Below, piece by piece: positions 25,690 through 35,284 of a stretch of 64,000 nt of DNA. The first letter of the stretch is position 1; every line of letters begins with the position of its first letter. Origin of the DNA: Bacillus sp. UNC41MFS5 (GTDB taxonomy: Bacteria > Bacillota > Bacilli > Bacillales_B > DSM-18226); NCBI RefSeq assembly GCF_000686805.1, contig NZ_JMLP01000015.1, positions 134,533 to 198,532 of the forward strand. Direction: 5' to 3'. The notes under the pieces are model-generated. The model was not told the DNA's origin, did no database searches, and saw nothing but the letters and a program-made list of their open reading frames with translations. Position numbers and translations under genes: made by a program.

Positions 25690-26973
25690 TTAGTTTTTAC
25701 CCGTGAACTGTTCGGCTTCAGTTGAGCCTTTTAATGCGGTTGTTGATGAGGTTCCACCTGTAATGACCATGGAAACTTGGTCAAAGTAACCTGTACCTAC
25801 CTCACGTTGATGGCGTGTGGCCGTGTAGCCGTATTTTTCGCTGTCGAATTCAGCTTGCTGCAATTCGGAGTAAGCTGCCATTCCTCGTTCTTTATAGCCG
25901 CGAGCCAACTCAAACATGCCGTGGTTAAGGGCATGGAAGCCAGCAAGAGTAACAAACTGGAATTTGTAGCCCATTTTGCCAAGCTCGACTTGGAATTTCG
26001 CAATCGTTTCTTGATCTAATTTCTTTTTCCAGTTGAAAGATGGTGAGCAGTTATAAGCCAGCAGCTTACCTGGGAACTGCTCATGAACAGCCTCTGCAAA
26101 TTGTCTTGCTTCCTCAAGATTCGGTTCAGAAGTTTCACACCAAACAAGGTCGGCATATGGTGCATAAGCGAGCCCACGGGAGATTGCTTGGTCAATCCCC
26201 GCTTTGACACGGAAGAAGCCTTCTCCTGTACGTTCACCCGTAATAAACGGTGCATCATTCATATCAATATCACTTGTGATCAAGTCAGCTGCGTTAGCAT
26301 CTGTCCGGGCAACAAGTAGGGTTGGAACTCCCATAACATCAGCAGCGAGCCGGGCAGCAATCAGGTTACGAACTGCCGTTTGCGTTGGCAGTAATACCTT
26401 CCCGCCTAAGTGCCCACATTTTTTCTCAGAGGAAAGTTGGTCTTCAAAGTGGACGCCTGATGCACCTGCTTCAATCATGCCTTTCATTAGCTCGAAACAG
26501 TTTAATTGACCGCCAAAGCCTGCTTCAGCATCAGCGACAATCGGAGCGAACCAATCGATGGAGTGATCGCCTTCTGCATGGGTGATTTGATCTGCGCGCT
26601 GTAAGGCTTGGTTAATCTTTTTGACCACATTTGGTACGCTATTAGCTGGATATAAGCTTTGGTCAGGGTACATGTGTCCAGACAGATTGGCATCAGCTGC
26701 TACCTGCCAGCCGCTTAAGTAGATGGCTTTTAGCCCTGCTTTTACTTGCTGGACTGCCTGATTTCCTGTTAATGCACCAAGGGCATTTACATAGTCTTCT
26801 TCATTTAATAGTTTCCAAAGCTTTTCGGATCCCTTCCGAGCCAATGTGTGCTCAATATCAATCGACCCGCGGAGTTTGATAACATCCTCGGCAGTGTACG
26901 GTCTGGTAATCCCTTTCCAACGGCTATCCATTTCCCAGCTTTCTTGTAATTGCGCTACTCTTGAATTTGTCAT
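25690..26973 (-). CDS. aceA: Isocitrate lyase
   Basis: AceA splits isocitrate into succinate and glyoxylate. The 427-residue protein carries the family signature KKCGH at 184-188 with the catalytic Cys186, and the substrate and Mg sites [18 protein letters not shown] and [13 protein letters not shown]. Length is typical of the short bacterial form. It lies 91 bases downstream of aceB on the same strand, giving both enzymes of the glyoxylate bypass in one transcription unit. Use: growth on acetate, fatty acids or other C2 sources. Confidence 0.96.
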   Translation of the reverse strand: MTNSRVAQLQESWEMDSRWKGITRPYTAEDVIKLRGSIDIEHTLARKGSEKLWKLLNEEDYVNALGALTGNQAVQQVKAGLKAIYLSGWQVAADANLSGHMYPDQSLYPANSVPNVVKKINQALQRADQITHAEGDHSIDWFAPIVADAEAGFGGQLNCFELMKGMIEAGASGVHFEDQLSSEKKCGHLGGKVLLPTQTAVRNLIAARLAADVMGVPTLLVARTDANAADLITSDIDMNDAPFITGERTGEGFFRVKAGIDQAISRGLAYAPYADLVWCETSEPNLEEARQFAEAVHEQFPGKLLAYNCSPSFNWKKKLDQETIAKFQVELGKMGYKFQFVTLAGFHALNHGMFELARGYKERGMAAYSELQQAEFDSEKYGYTATRHQREVGTGYFDQVSMVITGGTSSTTALKGSTEAEQFTGKN

Positions 26974-27064
26974 TTTCTATTCCTCCTATTAATCTATTAA
27001 GTATTTTTTATTAAAATTGCTCTGTTCAACATATCTGTTGATTGCTACGAAAGGCGCTACCCAT

Positions 27065-28657
27065 TTAGATCAGCTCATACCCTGGGAGAGTTAAAAATTC
27101 AGCAAACTCCTCATTCAAAATCAACCGATCAAACAGCTCAACAGCCTCATTGAATCGGCCGCCATCAAATGCCCGTTCACCCATTTCCTGTTTGATTTTT
27201 TCCAATTCTTCCGCCTTATATTGCTCATACATTTCCACCGTGACTTTCCGTCCGTCGTTTAGAATCCCTTTTGGGTGGCGAATCCACTGCCACAGTTGGG
27301 CCCGTGAAATTTCAGCGGTTGCAGCATCCTCCATCAAGTTGTGAATCGGAGCGGCGCCAATGCCTCTAAGCCACGAAGCAACATATTGAATCCCGACATT
27401 GATGTTCAAACGAACGCCCTCTTCCGTAATCATCCCACCTGGTGACTCAAGCAAATCTTGAGCGGTCACACTAATCTTCAGTTGTTTACTCGTATGAATT
27501 TGGTTGGCCATCGGCATCTCGCGGTTAAATACCTCCAGAGCAACCGGGACAAGACCTGGATGTGCCACCCATGTTCCATCATGACCGTCACGGGCTTCGC
27601 GCTCTTTATCGGCACGAACCTTAGCAAAGGCTTCTTCATTAGCAGTCGGGTTATTGCGAATTGGAATTTGGGCAGCCATCCCGCCAATCGCTGGTGCCTT
27701 GCGGCGGTGACAGGTTTGAATCGTTAGTAACGAATACGAACGCATAAACGGAACGGTCATCGTTACCTGTGAGCGATCGGGTAAAATAACATCCTTGTGT
27801 TGACATAGCTTTTTCAAGTAACTGAAGATATAATCCCATCTTCCGCAATTCAATCCTGCAGAGTGGTCTTTTAGCTCAAATAAAATCTCATTCATTTCAA
27901 AGGCGCCCATGATGGTTTCAAGTAAAACGGTCGCTTTAATGGTTCCACTCGGAATCCCCAGTTTCTCTTGCGCAAATACAAATACATCATTCCACAGGCG
28001 GGCTTCCAAGTGACTTTCCAGCTTTGGCAGGTAAAAATACGGACCTGTGCCCCTCGCAAGCAGTTGGTTCACATTATGGAAAAAGTACATGCCAAAATCA
28101 AAGAAACTTCCTGAAATGGGTTTGCTATCTAGCAAAATATGCTTTTCTTCTAAATGCAGGCCACGTGGTCTCACAAACAGCACCGCTGTTTCGTCCTTTA
28201 GTTCATACCTCTTTCCAGTGGCATTTTCAAAAGATATCGTCCGATTTACTGCATCTCTTAAGTTGATTTGTCCTTCGACGATGTTTTCCCAGGTCGGTGA
28301 AGTGGCATCTTCGCAATCGGCCATAAATACTTTTGCACCCGAGTTCAAAGCGTTAATCACCATTTTCCGATCGGTCGGTCCGGTAATTTCGACCCGGCGA
28401 TCTTGGAGGTCATCTGGCAGCGGAGCAATCGTCCAGTCCCCGTTCCGAATATGCTTCGTCTCCGGGAGAAAATCTGGCAATGTTCCATTATTTATTTCCA
28501 CTTGGCGTTTTTGCCTGTACTGTAACAGTTCTACTCTTCGCCCGCCAAACTTTCGCTCCAGCTCTTCAATAAAATTCAATGCCTCAGTGGTTAAGATCTC
28601 TTCGTACTGGGCTTTCATTGCCCCTACCACTTCAATACCTGTTGTTTGCGTCGACAT
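27065..28657 (-). CDS. aceB: Malate synthase (isoform A type)
   Basis: AceB condenses glyoxylate with acetyl-CoA to malate. The 530-residue protein contains the malate synthase signature [17 protein letters not shown] and the glyoxylate/Mg site region [20 protein letters not shown]. The length fits the A-type enzyme (about 530 residues) rather than the 720-residue G-type. GAGGTG precedes the ATG at 28657. It is the first gene of aceB-aceA; an inverted repeat at 28675-28716 lies right upstream. Confidence 0.96.
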   Translation of the reverse strand: MSTQTTGIEVVGAMKAQYEEILTTEALNFIEELERKFGGRRVELLQYRQKRQVEINNGTLPDFLPETKHIRNGDWTIAPLPDDLQDRRVEITGPTDRKMVINALNSGAKVFMADCEDATSPTWENIVEGQINLRDAVNRTISFENATGKRYELKDETAVLFVRPRGLHLEEKHILLDSKPISGSFFDFGMYFFHNVNQLLARGTGPYFYLPKLESHLEARLWNDVFVFAQEKLGIPSGTIKATVLLETIMGAFEMNEILFELKDHSAGLNCGRWDYIFSYLKKLCQHKDVILPDRSQVTMTVPFMRSYSLLTIQTCHRRKAPAIGGMAAQIPIRNNPTANEEAFAKVRADKEREARDGHDGTWVAHPGLVPVALEVFNREMPMANQIHTSKQLKISVTAQDLLESPGGMITEEGVRLNINVGIQYVASWLRGIGAAPIHNLMEDAATAEISRAQLWQWIRHPKGILNDGRKVTVEMYEQYKAEELEKIKQEMGERAFDGGRFNEAVELFDRLILNEEFAEFLTLPGYELI

Positions 28658-28674
28658 GAACTACATCACCTCTT

Positions 28675-28716
28675 TGTTATAATACAGTAACAATCTACGT
28701 TTTGTATTATATAACA
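28675..28716 (-). promoter_or_regulatory. Imperfect inverted repeat in the aceB promoter region
   Basis: TGTTATAATACA (28675-28686) and TGTATTATATAACA (28703-28716) form an imperfect inverted repeat just before the aceB ribosome binding site. Each arm contains TATAAT-like sequence, so promoter and operator may coincide. The regulator is unknown. Confidence 0.4.
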
Positions 28717-28805
28717 CAATTTTTAAAAATGGAACTACTTTTCTGAAAATTTTATAAAAATAGGTAAAAAATCCCTGTCCAATTTCTTAGAAGAATAAAT
28801 GCCCA

Positions 28806-28834
28806 TAAAAAAAGAATGTCCGCAGACATCCTTT
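28806..28834 (-). terminator. Terminator of the nir operon
   Basis: On the minus strand AAGGATGTC / GACATTCTT with a 4-base loop is followed by seven T. It begins at the sirC stop codon. Confidence 0.88.
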
Positions 28835-29475
28835 TAGTTGCTATTATGCGTTTCTTTACCAATCGTTTCATACAATTGGATAAAATCCTCTTCCCGATGA
28901 TCGCTAGTTAAGAACTTCGGGCTCACAATAGATTTTAATAGTTTTCTCTTCAAAGTTGGATTTGCTACTTCCTTCAGAATCCATTTTCGTTTCGAAGCGA
29001 GGAAGTCAAGATAGCCCTCATAGGAATCATCAAACTGCTGCTCTAATTGCTCGCGAATTTGGCTCGCCAGGGTTGGACTCGCCCCGCCTGTTGAGATAGC
29101 AATGCTCAAAGACCCGCGCTGAACGTGTGCGGGGACATGAAAATTGGAGCCATCTGGGTCATCAGCAATCGTTACCAGTTGGTGGACACCCGCTGATTCT
29201 TGGATCGACTGGTTGATCTCTCGACTATTTGTCGCTGCAAAAATCAGGAAGGCATCGGAAATATCGCTGCCCGAGAAGGGCTTTTGTTTCCATATGATTC
29301 TTCTCTCACGACTAAGACTTTGGATTTCATCTGTTGCTTTCGGACTGACAACGACGACATTCGCACCAGTTCCTAACAGTCCAGCCACTTTCCGTTCAGC
29401 TACTTTCCCGCCTCCTACCACAACCGCGATTTTCCCATCTAACCTTAGAATCACTGGATAGCCTGATTTCACCAT
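28834..29475 (-). CDS. sirC: Precorrin-2 dehydrogenase (SirC/YlnF type)
   Basis: SirC oxidises precorrin-2 to sirohydrochlorin with NAD+ on the way to siroheme. The 213-residue protein begins with the Rossmann motif VVVGGGKVAERKVAGLL, then FAATNSREIN and the conserved SLSIAISTGGASPTLASQIR. It is the N-terminal half of the CysG-like fold with a C-terminal helical part. It starts one base from the end of the cobA-hemD gene. The operon therefore supplies siroheme to NirB, except for the ferrochelatase SirB, which is not seen in the window. Confidence 0.9.
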   Translation of the reverse strand: MVKSGYPVILRLDGKIAVVVGGGKVAERKVAGLLGTGANVVVVSPKATDEIQSLSRERRIIWKQKPFSGSDISDAFLIFAATNSREINQSIQESAGVHQLVTIADDPDGSNFHVPAHVQRGSLSIAISTGGASPTLASQIREQLEQQFDDSYEGYLDFLASKRKWILKEVANPTLKRKLLKSIVSPKFLTSDHREEDFIQLYETIGKETHNSN

Positions 29476-30924
29476 CTACACTTCCTCAACAGGTCGTGCC
29501 GCTAAATATTCAACCAAAGCTTCCTTTGTTGCAAATGCAGGCCGTCCATGTGGAGGAAGACCAGCACTAACAACGGCATCTTCCGTTTGTCTTCCCATAC
29601 TGACCACCTGGAGCCCTTTCAACAGTTCAAAGGCATTCAAATCACACTTACTTAACGCGTTTACAAACAATTCGACGGAGGCACTGCTTGGGAATATCAC
29701 CGTATTCAACTCTGCTTCATCTAACATTCTTTTAAAAAGAGGAAAGAACTGTTCATCTAGTTCTGTTATGCTGGTCACCATGATGTCTGCTCCATCCATC
29801 TCTTTTTTCAACATGCTATCATTTCCGACAATAAGCAGAGAGGCGGACTCTTGTATCTCATTTGCATGGGCAGCCATAAAGCCACGCTTCTTAAGTGTAT
29901 TTATCGATTTAAGAGAAGCTCCATAGAAGTCAGCACGAATCGTTCGGATATCGACTCCATGATTGACTACCGCTGTAAAAAATTCATCGGCACTTTCTGG
30001 TGAGGTGAAGAGAATTTTTTCATAAGAAGACACCTTGGTTAAATCAACCGGCAGCACGGTCTTCTTCCATTTTGGAAACTCTACTACATCAGCTCCGCCA
30101 TCGATTAATGCTTTTGCTAATTCACTAGAACCCTCACTCGTACGAGCCAGCAGAATTTGCCGACCATACAAGGGCATTTTTTCAAACCAACTGATTTTCT
30201 CACGAAGGGATATGACCTTACCTACCAGAATAATCGACGGATTGCTAAACTTAGCCTCTACGACCTTTTCAGAAATATCAGCCAGTGTCCCTTGCAATGT
30301 TTTTTGGCGGCCAAACGTACCCCATTGAATTAAAATTACAGGGGTCGAGGCTGGCTTCCCATATGTGATGAGATTTTCGCAAATAAACGGTAAATTGCCG
30401 ACGCCCATATAAAAAGCGATGGTATCGACACCGCGGGCCAGTCCTTCCCAATCGAGTACTGGTTTTCCCTCTTTCGATTTATCATGGGCGGTGACGACTG
30501 CAAATGATTCTGCATACTCGCGGTGGGTAACAGGAATGCCTGCATAAAGCGGGGCCGCAATCCCCGATGAAATACCAGGAACGATTTCAAAAGGAATTTG
30601 ATGCTCGGCCAAGGATGCTGCTTCTTCGCCGACTCTGCCAAACACGCCAGGGTCTCCGCCTTTTAAGCGGACAACCCGCTTGCCTTCCAGCGCCTTCTCC
30701 ACCAATAGTTCATTGATATTCCCTTGGCGTATAATATGGCGATTCGGTAATTTACCGCAGTAAATCAGTTCGCAATCCGCTGGAGCAAACTCCAATAGTT
30801 TGGGATTGGCAAGCCGGTCGTATAAAATAACTTCTGCTTGTTTAATGGCCTCCAAACCTTTTACGGTAATTAATCGAACGTCCCCTGGTCCTGCTCCCAC
30901 TAAAAATACTCTTCCTGTCTTCAT
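29476..30924 (-). CDS. cobA: Uroporphyrinogen-III C-methyltransferase fused to uroporphyrinogen-III synthase domain
   Basis: Residues 1-245 are a SUMT/CobA domain: GRVFLVGAGPGDVRLITVKG, VVRLKGGDPGVFGRVGEE and VPGISSGIAAPLYAGIPVTH. It methylates uroporphyrinogen III to precorrin-2. Residues about 255-482 resemble a HemD (uroporphyrinogen-III synthase) domain: ILLARTSEGSSELAKALIDG, ILFTSPESADEFF and VIFPSSASVELFVNAL, then a GRQTEDAVVSAGLPP-type end. B. subtilis nasF has the same two-part design. It links heme precursor supply to siroheme in the nitrite reductase operon. HemD activity should be tested, since HemD domains diverge. Confidence 0.88.
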   Translation of the reverse strand: MKTGRVFLVGAGPGDVRLITVKGLEAIKQAEVILYDRLANPKLLEFAPADCELIYCGKLPNRHIIRQGNINELLVEKALEGKRVVRLKGGDPGVFGRVGEEAASLAEHQIPFEIVPGISSGIAAPLYAGIPVTHREYAESFAVVTAHDKSKEGKPVLDWEGLARGVDTIAFYMGVGNLPFICENLITYGKPASTPVILIQWGTFGRQKTLQGTLADISEKVVEAKFSNPSIILVGKVISLREKISWFEKMPLYGRQILLARTSEGSSELAKALIDGGADVVEFPKWKKTVLPVDLTKVSSYEKILFTSPESADEFFTAVVNHGVDIRTIRADFYGASLKSINTLKKRGFMAAHANEIQESASLLIVGNDSMLKKEMDGADIMVTSITELDEQFFPLFKRMLDEAELNTVIFPSSASVELFVNALSKCDLNAFELLKGLQVVSMGRQTEDAVVSAGLPPHGRPAFATKEALVEYLAARPVEEV

Positions 30925-30950
30925 CCAGCAGCAATCCTTCCCATTCCTTC

Positions 30951-31271
30951 TTATCTGACAATAAACACGATATCGTCCTCTAATTCTACCTTAAATGTCC
31001 GCACTTGACCTTCATCCGGTGCCTGTACTTTACCATCTTTTAAAGAAATTTTCCAATCATACACGGGGCAATATACATATTTGCCACTAACAAGCCCTTC
31101 TGAAAGAACACCGCCTTTCGGATGTGGACTGCGATTTTCGATCGCATATACTTCTCCGCTCGTTACTTTAAAAAGTGCGATATTAGTGTCATCGATTTTA
31201 AGTGAATAGCCTGACCGAACTTTTATATTTGAATAGTTTGCTACTGGAATCCGAGTTATTGTTTGTAGCAT
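30951..31271 (-). CDS. nirD: Nitrite reductase small subunit NirD/NasE
   Basis: The 106-residue protein has a Rieske-like fold: RSGYSLKIDDTNIALFKVTS, then YAIENRSPHPKGGVLSEGLV and KYVYCPVYDWKISLKDG. The C-x-H and C-x2-H ligands of true Rieske proteins are incomplete, as usual in NirD, so it should not bind a [2Fe-2S] cluster. It associates with NirB. The gene begins 6 bases after the nirB stop codon. Confidence 0.9.
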   Translation of the reverse strand: MLQTITRIPVANYSNIKVRSGYSLKIDDTNIALFKVTSGEVYAIENRSPHPKGGVLSEGLVSGKYVYCPVYDWKISLKDGKVQAPDEGQVRTFKVELEDDIVFIVR

Positions 31272-31277
31272 TTGGAT

Positions 31278-33692
31278 TCACTCCCCTACCTTAATTGTAT
31301 GATTTGCATAATATTTATCTTTGATTTCTTCACTTTGAATCGCTTCATTCCAAGGCTCAATATACTTTTTCAATGTCTTATCCATGCGCTCGTTTAAGGC
31401 CTTTCGCGTTTTCTCGTTCGCAAGCACGTCTTTCACATGGTCCAAGCCGACGCGTTCTACCCATTTAGACGTACGCTCCAAATAATTGGCTGTTTCACGG
31501 TAGTATTGCAGGTAGGCACCGGTCATCTCCATCACTTCGTCCTGTGTTTTGACCGTACATAAGAGGTCACCGGCACGGAGATCAACCCCGCCGTTACCAG
31601 CCACATAAATCTCCCAGCCGCCATCAATGCCGACAAAGCCAATGTCTTTAATGCCTGCTTCAGAGCAGTTTCGCGGACAGGCAGATACACCCATTTTTAC
31701 TTTATGCGGGGTATCAAGGCGTTCAAATTTCTTTTCTAATTCAATTCCAAGGGCCATTGAATCTTGTGTGCCATAGCGGCAAAATTGTGCGCCGACACAG
31801 GTTTTCACCGTACGAAGGGTTTTTCCATAGGCATAACCAGACGGCATATCCAGCTCTTCCCACATAGCTGGCAGGTCTTCTTTTTTCACCCCGAACAAGC
31901 CAATTCTCTGCCCGCCTGTCAATTTAACGAGCGGTACCTCATACTTTTCGGCAATCTCAGCGATTTTTTTCAAATCAGCTGCTGTTGTTACCCCGCCATA
32001 CATCCTTGGAACAACAGAGTAAGTTCCATCTTTTTGGATATTGGCATGCATTTTTTCATTGACCAGACGAGAGTCACGATCATCTTTGTATTCATCCATG
32101 TGAATCATACCAAGGTAGTAGTTAATGGCTGGACGGCATTTGGTACAGCCTTCCTCATTGTTCCATTCCAGTACGTTCATAACTTCTTTCACACTTGTTA
32201 AGCCTTTTTCTTTGATTTCGGCCACTACTTCATCACGGCTTAAGGTTGTACAACCGCAAAGGCTTGTTTTTTGAGCTGCCGCTTCATCAAATTGGTCTCC
32301 AAGTGTGTGTGCGAGAATACTGCTAACCATTGGTTTACAACGACCGCAAGAACGGCCAGCGTTCGTACAATGGCTCACTTGGTCTAAAGTGGTTAATCCC
32401 TGTGTTTTAATCGCTTCAACAATGGCACCTTTTGTGACTCCATTACACCCACAGACTAATTCATCATTCGGCATAGAAGCCACATCGTCAGTGCCACCTT
32501 CACCGGTGCATTCTGTATGGAAAATTGACACTCCGCTGAGGTCTTCTTTTTTAGTCAGCATCCGATATAATCTAGTACTATCTTTTGTGTCACCATAAAG
32601 GACGATCCCTACGATAAAGTTGTTTCTAGTTAATACTCGTTTATAGAGACCTTCGTACTCATTGTAGATCATGATAGATTTAGTCGTGCTATCTTCAAAG
32701 ATTTCTCCTGCAGAGAATAAGTCGACACCAGCCACTTTTAATTGTGTTCCAGTCACAGAGCCTTGATAAGGTTCTCCTACATTTCCGCAAATACGGTTGG
32801 CAAGCACTTTCCCTTGTTCATATAAAGGTGCAACCAAACCATAAACAAGTTCACGATGCTCCGCACATTCTCCGACTGCATACACATGTGGGACACTCGT
32901 TTCCATAAAGTCATTGACGACAATGCCACGATTCACATAGATGCCGCTGTTCTTAGCCACTACCGTATTCGACTTAATTCCAATGGCCATGACAACTAGG
33001 TCTGCTTCTACTTGTGAGCCATCTTTAAAACGGAGACCAGTAACGCGTTCGTCACCGAGAATTTCCACCGTTTCTTTTTCCATTAAGAAATTCATGCCTT
33101 GTCCTTCGAGTTCCGCCTTAAGGAGTGAGGATGCAACTGGGTCCAACTGGCGCTCCAATAGATGCGGCATAAGATGAACCACATCAACGGTCATCCCCAA
33201 GTTCAGCAAGCCTCTTGCAGCTTCTAGCCCGAGGAGTCCGCCGCCGATGACGACAGCCTTTTTAAATTGCTGTGCTGATTTGATCATCATTTCACAATCA
33301 TGGATATCACGAAACCCTGTCACACCTTTTTTTTCTGCTCCTGGGATTGGCAAAATGAAAGAATTTGAGCCAGTTGCAATAATCAAATCATCATACTCGA
33401 CTTCCCGGCCAAGATTACTAACTACTCGTTTTGCCTCCACATCAATGTTCACAATAGATTCGCCAGTAAATAATTGAATATTATTTTCTTTATACCAATC
33501 TAGAGGGTTAATAATGATATCTTCAAAGTTTGTATCCCCTTGAAGGATATTTGATAGTTTGATTCGATTGTAGTTTGGATACGGCTCTTGGCCAAAAATA
33601 GTTACCTCCAATGGCTCAGTTGCTACTTTTAGAATTTCTTCAATTGTTCTAACTCCTGCCATCCCGTTCCCGATCATTACTAGTTTTTTCAT
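31278..33692 (-). CDS. nirB: NAD(P)H nitrite reductase large subunit NirB/NasD
   Basis: NirB reduces nitrite to ammonia with NADH. Domains in order in the 804-residue protein: FAD/NAD-binding (LVMIGNGMAGVRTIEEILKV; VVIGGGLLGLEAARGL), two BFD-like [2Fe-2S] regions (CGCNGVTKGAI with GRSCGRCKPM; CGCTTLSRDEV with GCTKCRPA), and the siroheme/[4Fe-4S] domain with TCVGAQFC and SACPRNCSEAG. All cluster cysteines are visible. ATG 33692 is chosen; a GTG directly before it is also possible. Two Fnr boxes lie upstream. Operon: nirB-nirD-cobA/hemD-sirC. Confidence 0.95.
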   Translation of the reverse strand: MKKLVMIGNGMAGVRTIEEILKVATEPLEVTIFGQEPYPNYNRIKLSNILQGDTNFEDIIINPLDWYKENNIQLFTGESIVNIDVEAKRVVSNLGREVEYDDLIIATGSNSFILPIPGAEKKGVTGFRDIHDCEMMIKSAQQFKKAVVIGGGLLGLEAARGLLNLGMTVDVVHLMPHLLERQLDPVASSLLKAELEGQGMNFLMEKETVEILGDERVTGLRFKDGSQVEADLVVMAIGIKSNTVVAKNSGIYVNRGIVVNDFMETSVPHVYAVGECAEHRELVYGLVAPLYEQGKVLANRICGNVGEPYQGSVTGTQLKVAGVDLFSAGEIFEDSTTKSIMIYNEYEGLYKRVLTRNNFIVGIVLYGDTKDSTRLYRMLTKKEDLSGVSIFHTECTGEGGTDDVASMPNDELVCGCNGVTKGAIVEAIKTQGLTTLDQVSHCTNAGRSCGRCKPMVSSILAHTLGDQFDEAAAQKTSLCGCTTLSRDEVVAEIKEKGLTSVKEVMNVLEWNNEEGCTKCRPAINYYLGMIHMDEYKDDRDSRLVNEKMHANIQKDGTYSVVPRMYGGVTTAADLKKIAEIAEKYEVPLVKLTGGQRIGLFGVKKEDLPAMWEELDMPSGYAYGKTLRTVKTCVGAQFCRYGTQDSMALGIELEKKFERLDTPHKVKMGVSACPRNCSEAGIKDIGFVGIDGGWEIYVAGNGGVDLRAGDLLCTVKTQDEVMEMTGAYLQYYRETANYLERTSKWVERVGLDHVKDVLANEKTRKALNERMDKTLKKYIEPWNEAIQSEEIKDKYYANHTIKVGE

Positions 33693-33762
33693 CACTGGAT
33701 CGCTCCTTATATGTTACATCAATATTTTTGAAGATTATTATTAAGGTTTTCTATATATTTAT

Positions 33763-33768
33763 ATTGTA
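33763..33768 (-). promoter_or_regulatory. Predicted -10 box of the nir operon
   Basis: TACAAT on the minus strand (33768 to 33763) fits a sigma-A -10 element and puts transcription start near 33756. That puts the downstream Fnr site centre at -41.5, the usual position for class II activation. No good -35 box is seen, as expected for an activated promoter. Confidence 0.6.
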
Positions 33769-33789
33769 AATGCTAGTGTTGATAAAATT

Positions 33790-33805
33790 TGTGAAGTTCA
33801 TCACA
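33790..33805. promoter_or_regulatory. Fnr binding site 1 (perfect consensus)
   Basis: TGTGA-AGTTCA-TCACA matches the Bacillus Fnr/CRP-type consensus TGTGA-N6-TCACA exactly. Its centre is about 41.5 bases before the predicted nirB transcription start. Confidence 0.85.
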
Positions 33806-33818
33806 TTCAAATTATTTT

Positions 33819-33834
33819 TGTGAATGAATTCACA
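33819..33834. promoter_or_regulatory. Fnr binding site 2 (perfect consensus)
   Basis: TGTGA-ATGAAT-TCACA is a second exact match, centred 29 bases upstream of site 1 (about -70.5). The spacing is near three helical turns, so both dimers would face about the same side of the DNA. Confidence 0.8.
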
Positions 33835-33852
33835 TATTTGTCATAGTTATTG

Positions 33853-33882
33853 CAAAAAAAATAGCACACAAATGTATGCTAT
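33853..33882 (-). terminator. Terminator of the 75/337-residue membrane-protein pair
   Basis: On the minus strand ATAGCATACA / TGTGTGCTAT (one mismatch) is followed by eight T. It starts 6 bases after the 337-residue gene's stop and lies just upstream of the nir control region. Confidence 0.75.
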
Positions 33883-33887
33883 CTCGA

Positions 33888-34901
33888 CTAGACTATCTTT
33901 TTTTCCGTTTTTTGTAATAGAAATGGTTGGACCCATAAATTAATGGCTGGGACTAGCACACCTATGACTGTAACCGGTAGAAGCTCCCATAATTCCAACG
34001 GCGGTGTGATGAGGATACCTGAAATATGAATAAAGTACAAAGAAAGAAAGTAAGCGACACTGCCTACAAGACCTGCCACTCGAGTGTCTTTTCTAATCAA
34101 TAAATAGCTTAATGGGATCAATAAAAGTGTGATTGGTACATAGGAGGTTGGATAACCCACAGTGGCAAAAATGGCTTTTCCGACAAATCGGAATAAGATA
34201 TATAGTGCTGTTGCCATGACTGGGATGGTATTATCGCGAGAATAGCGAATGATTAAAATAGTAAGGAGAGCAACCATTAGGATGGAATAAATCGGATATA
34301 CCCACTCAGGAATGCCGCCAAAAATCTGTGAGGCGGGGTCTGAGATTAATTCAAGGATTTCTTTTGAGGCAATCGACTTTCCATGAATGTACTGATCATA
34401 GGAAATCGCACCATTTTCCTGCTGCATATTCGGAAACATTAAGCATTCAAGGAGATACATCGCAAACCACGTATGAAGGGACTTCCATGATGGTTGAATT
34501 TCTCTCATATGGATAAAGTACCCTCGCCAAACGCCAATAATCATCATATCTGTTCCGATATAATAAATAAAATGGGTCGGACTCCAGGTTGTTAAATCAA
34601 TACCATAGGCAATATGGTAAGTAAAATCTAAGGGAATGCCAATTAGGAATATGACATATCCAATTGTAATTAGATTTCTCGAAAGACGGTCCATATATTG
34701 TGGACGCCGCCACTCTTGTAGTAACAAAAGGGCTCCTAAGATAAATCCGATCGTATTCACAATATGGGGAATCGAATATTCCTCAAATAAATATTTAAAA
34801 TGGTAAGAAGCATCCCACGCGGACCCAATGAATTTTAACAGGAAGGCAAGTACCCACAAACGGTAATATTTCAACGATAACATCTCCCCTCTTTCCCTCA
34901 T
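33888..34901 (-). CDS. Polytopic membrane protein of unknown function (337 aa)
   Basis: The protein has about nine hydrophobic segments. Several histidines and aromatic residues sit at or near membrane segments: SAWDASYHFKYLFEE, DFTYHIAYGID, WSPTHFIYYIG and YFIHISGIL. That pattern would suit a heme or metal site, but I recognise no family and assign none. The ATG at 34901 overlaps the stop of the preceding 75-residue gene (ATGA), so the two are coupled; an ATG at 34883 is an alternative. The pair lies between nirB and a divergent HIHP lipoprotein. Confidence 0.65.
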   Translation of the reverse strand: MRERGEMLSLKYYRLWVLAFLLKFIGSAWDASYHFKYLFEEYSIPHIVNTIGFILGALLLLQEWRRPQYMDRLSRNLITIGYVIFLIGIPLDFTYHIAYGIDLTTWSPTHFIYYIGTDMMIIGVWRGYFIHMREIQPSWKSLHTWFAMYLLECLMFPNMQQENGAISYDQYIHGKSIASKEILELISDPASQIFGGIPEWVYPIYSILMVALLTILIIRYSRDNTIPVMATALYILFRFVGKAIFATVGYPTSYVPITLLLIPLSYLLIRKDTRVAGLVGSVAYFLSLYFIHISGILITPPLELWELLPVTVIGVLVPAINLWVQPFLLQKTEKKIV

Positions 34902-35125
34902 CCAAGCAGGTCGAAAATATCCCCAAAGATGGCGATTAGGATATAATTGATGGCTAAAGCAATCGCAAACGTTATTCCCGCGGTTCGAACAGGTTTCTGA
35001 CGAAATAGTTTATAGATAAACACAATCCCTGCTGTGACAACAAAAATATTACAGAGTAAAAATGTCCAAAGTAAACTTTCACTATGTTCCACCGTTGTGA
35101 CGTGTAGTAGATATAATGGAATCAA
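34898..35125 (-). CDS. Small membrane protein of unknown function (75 aa, TTG start)
   Basis: Two hydrophobic segments (about residues 19-37 and 48-68) flank a basic loop (KLFRQKPVRTAG), a helical hairpin in the membrane. The TTG at 35125 lies 9 bases after GGGGG. It overlaps the following 337-residue gene and probably forms a complex with it. No family recognised. It is divergent from the lipoprotein gene (159-base gap). Confidence 0.6.
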   Translation of the reverse strand: MIPLYLLHVTTVEHSESLLWTFLLCNIFVVTAGIVFIYKLFRQKPVRTAGITFAIALAINYILIAIFGDIFDLLG

Positions 35126-35284
35126 TTTTACAATCCCCCACTTTTACTTCCTTACTGCCTTTTCTCTATATTATCATTATTTTTAGTATATGGGACTTAT
35201 TAATTACATAAAATCCTTGCATTGGTTGAATTAGGTAATGTATTTTATAGAAAGTAAGTTTGCGAATGATTGGAGGAATTCCCG

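Noticed and set aside
25443..25725. Plus-strand ORFs of 79-87 codons with 7-residue repeats (SASKPPP and PPVNRPL types)
   Set aside because: They arise because the 21-nt array keeps all frames open. There is no ribosome binding site, both frames are equally open, and the flanks are not protein-like.
33790..33834. TnrA or CRP-type nitrogen control site upstream of nirB
   Set aside because: The exact TGTGA-N6-TCACA spacing and the -41.5 position fit Fnr; the TnrA consensus has different spacing and inner bases.
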